Of a stretch of DNA of 55,953 nt, positions 54,661-55,953 are shown piece by piece. The notes below the pieces were generated by a model that was given only the letters and a program-made list of their open reading frames with translations, was not told the origin of the DNA and made no database searches. The number at the start of each line of letters is the position of its first letter. Positions within the stretch are counted from its first letter, which is position 1. The stretch is from Chloroflexota bacterium. Lineage in GTDB: Bacteria > Chloroflexota > Anaerolineae > VGOG01. The stretch lies in the NCBI GenBank assembly GCA_030611885.1, contig JAUWOY010000016.1:1-55953 (forward strand), written 5' to 3'. A program made the translations under genes and the position numbers.

Positions 54661-54686
54661 AAAAAAGCCGATGCTTTGACACCGGC
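54661..54686 (-). terminator. Terminator-like hairpin between rrn P1 and P2
   Basis: Minus strand: GCCGGTG (54686-54680) pairs with GCATCGGC (54674-54667), then TTTTTT. It would stop transcripts from P1 before P2 unless antitermination acts. Confidence 0.75.
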
Positions 54687-54802
54687 GGAGGCAAAAGACC
54701 TATCACTTTTCGCGATTCCCCTTAAGCTCTAGACTATTTGCCTCCTTTCTCAATTATTAGATCTTTTCGCTAGATAGCGAGCGAGATCAACTTCCTAACT
54801 GC
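54661..54802 (-). ncRNA. Structured rrn leader RNA (P1 to terminator)
   Basis: The RNA from P1 to the terminator is about 140 bases. It has a 9-bp stem, GGAGGCAAA (54745-54737) with TTTGCCTCC (54695-54687), directly adjoining the terminator hairpin. No known RNA family is recognised. It could be a leader used for antitermination of the rrn operon or a separate small RNA. Confidence 0.45.
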
Positions 54803-54808
54803 ATATAT

Positions 54809-54837
54809 ATTATACCAGAAACGAGGGCATTTGTCAA
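54809..54837 (-). promoter_or_regulatory. rrn promoter P1
   Basis: Minus-strand TTGACA (54837-54832), 17 bases, TATAAT (54814-54809): perfect consensus. Divergent from the thiamine pyrophosphokinase promoter. Start near 54802. Confidence 0.85.
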
Positions 54838-54912
54838 GAGCCAATCGAAGCAAATTCACCATGACCCCTAGCCTCTGCGGGGGACGAATTAAATCACCAG
54901 GTTTTTTGGGGT

Positions 54913-54940
54913 TTGACATTGATTCTTTTCAGTGTATAAT
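54913..54940 (+). promoter_or_regulatory. Promoter for the TPP riboswitch/thiN transcript
   Basis: TTGACA (54913-54918), 16 bases, TATAAT (54935-54940). Transcription starts near 54947, about 28 bases before the riboswitch core. Confidence 0.8.
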
Positions 54941-54974
54941 ACATGGAGATTGAGTTCACTGAAACCGAAGAACG

Positions 54975-55106
54975 GCTGGGGGAGCTTGGTGAGCCAGGCT
55001 GAGAAGAGGCCCCAGGTTGGCAGATGGGATTAACCGTCTACAAGCCATTGGCCAAATGCCTCGACCCCTTGAACCTGACCTGGATAATGCCAGCGGAGGA
55101 AAGCGA
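54975..55106 (+). promoter_or_regulatory. TPP riboswitch (THI element)
   Basis: The conserved core is clear: GGGGGAGCTTGG...CAGGCTGAGA on the 5' side, then CCTTGAACCTGACCTGGATAAT split across 55067-55087 and GCCAGCGGAGGAAAGC on the 3' side. TPP riboswitches bind thiamine pyrophosphate; with the terminator just downstream, TPP should cause early termination. The middle arm (P3) is long. Confidence 0.9.
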
Positions 55107-55120
55107 CTTGATTTTCACGA

Positions 55121-55157
55121 GGCCGCTAACCTTGTCCAAGTTAAGCGGCCTTTTTTT
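55121..55157 (+). terminator. Riboswitch-controlled terminator
   Basis: GGCCGCT (55121-55127) pairs with AGCGGCC (55144-55150), extended by AAC/GTT, then seven Ts. It lies between the riboswitch and the thiN ribosome site, the expected expression platform. Confidence 0.85.
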
Positions 55158-55177
55158 GATGCTGATTGGGAGGATAA

Positions 55178-55870
55178 ATGAGGGCCATCATCATCGCTAA
55201 TGGCCAAATTCACGATGGCGACTTCTTGCGAAGCCTGATTGCTCCAACGGATTTGGTTATCTGCGCCGACGGTGGAGCCAGTAACGCCCTCGCTTTGGGC
55301 CTGGCCCCCGATGTCGTCATCGGCGACCTGGACTCCCTCGACAGCGACCTCCAGGCACAGTTGGAAGCTGAGGGTTGTCAAGTCCTCGCCCACCCCGCCC
55401 GTAAGGACGAGACCGACCTGGAACTGGCTTTGTACTACGCCGTAGAGCACGGAGTTGATGAAATCCTGATCCTGGGGGCCCTGGGCGGTCGCATTGATCA
55501 GACCTTGGCTAATGTCCTGCTTTTAGCCTTGCCGGAATTGCGCTCTGTTCAGACCAGGATTCTCGATGGCAGGCAAGAAGCCTTTCTCATCAGAGATGAG
55601 GTGCTCATCGAGGGCCAGGTGGGCGATACCCTCTCCCTCCTGCCCCTGACAGAGCAGGTGACAGGCATCTACACCGAGGGCCTGGAGTATCCCCTGGAAA
55701 ACGGCACTTTGTACCTGGGGCCAGCCCGGGGGGTTAGCAATACCCTCACGGCTCCGCAAGCACGGATTCGGGTAGGCCAGGGGCTGTTGCTGGCCGTGAT
55801 CATCCATAATCAGTATCTTCTCAAAAAGTCGGGGGAGGGCAAATCCAGCGCCGGCCGAGTAGGAGCGTAG
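55178..55870 (+). CDS. thiN: Thiamine pyrophosphokinase
   Basis: A 230-residue enzyme forming TPP from thiamine and ATP. ICADGGASNALALGLAPDVVIGDLDSLD, split over residues about 28-55, carries the DxDS-type motif; DETDLELAL and GALGGRIDQTLAN follow, all ThiN signatures. GGGAGGATAA precedes the ATG at 55178. Placed under a TPP riboswitch, so it is probably shut down when TPP is high. The C-terminal GEGKSSAGRVGA tail is unusual and merges into the following repeat. Confidence 0.9.
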   Translation: MRAIIIANGQIHDGDFLRSLIAPTDLVICADGGASNALALGLAPDVVIGDLDSLDSDLQAQLEAEGCQVLAHPARKDETDLELALYYAVEHGVDEILILGALGGRIDQTLANVLLLALPELRSVQTRILDGRQEAFLIRDEVLIEGQVGDTLSLLPLTEQVTGIYTEGLEYPLENGTLYLGPARGVSNTLTAPQARIRVGQGLLLAVIIHNQYLLKKSGEGKSSAGRVGA

Positions 55871-55953
55871 CGACGTATCGAGGCCAAGCGGGTTGTCGGT
55901 AGACCCGCTCGCATCCTGGGTTTCGATACGACCTGAAGGTCTACTCAACCGGC
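55866..55953. repeat. Cruciform-like repeat at the window end
   Basis: CGTATCGA (55874-55881) is inverted at 55923-55930 and AGCGGGT (55887-55893) at 55903-55909, giving a nested hairpin. The element continues past the window edge, so its end is unknown. It overlaps the last codons of thiN. Confidence 0.6.

Overview
This window looks like chromosomal DNA of a Chloroflexota-like bacterium; that assignment is an inference. The gene mix combines Gram-positive-style families (DegV and DAK2 fatty-acid kinase parts, Asp23/Gls24, frequent GTG and TTG starts) with MinCDE, an ADP-forming acyl-CoA ligase and a cyclic 2,3-diphosphoglycerate synthase-like protein. The complete 16S gene here would settle the taxonomy. 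Most genes are housekeeping. There is no prophage, transposase or CRISPR array that I can see.

Layout. 0-7 kb: GtrA-like protein, a two-component pair, a saccharopine dehydrogenase-like protein, a flavin reductase-like protein, then yqeC and a MocA-like/HAD fusion. 7-10.7 kb: a broken FeoC-like gene and a minus-strand run of exported proteins headed by a DsbA-like protein. 10.9-13.2 kb: rlmN, a small unknown and rpmB. 12.9-30.6 kb: a long plus-strand housekeeping run (Asp23, FakA, a three-gene signalling set, DegV, recG, coaD, rpmF, fabK-fabD-fabG, Asp23, nusB, tatB-tatC), with a HicBA-containing insert between fabD and fabG. 30.6-40.1 kb: a cDPG synthase-like GTPase, a RelBE-type pair, and an acyl-CoA cluster of two thiolase-like proteins, two DUF35 proteins, an ADP-forming CoA ligase and a two-subunit CoA-transferase-like enzyme. 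40.3-45 kb: minCDE, rodA, gltX, tRNA-Gln. 45-48.8 kb: a metallopeptidase, mpg, aroK, acuC-like and surE. 48.9-54.8 kb: a minus-strand rrn operon (16S, tRNA-Ile, tRNA-Ala, 23S, 5S) with several promoter-like and terminator-like elements. 54.9-55.9 kb: a TPP riboswitch ahead of thiamine pyrophosphokinase.

The most striking feature is a set of short repeats scattered through the window. One class is built of degenerate heptanucleotide units, usually in spacers but also inside genes. It lies in the helicase domain of RecG, at the junction and the N-terminus of the MocA/HAD fusion, and, remarkably, inside variable helices of both 16S and 23S rRNA. A heptamer repeats its reading frame every 21 bases and encodes a seven-residue peptide period, so it can be read through in frame. 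A second class consists of near-perfect hairpins, two of which lie in frame inside a histidine kinase and the CoA ligase. These look like an active or recently active, non-coding, insertion-tolerant repeat system.

All calls come from reading the sequence alone. Names rest on motif recognition, and promoter and RNA-structure calls are by eye.
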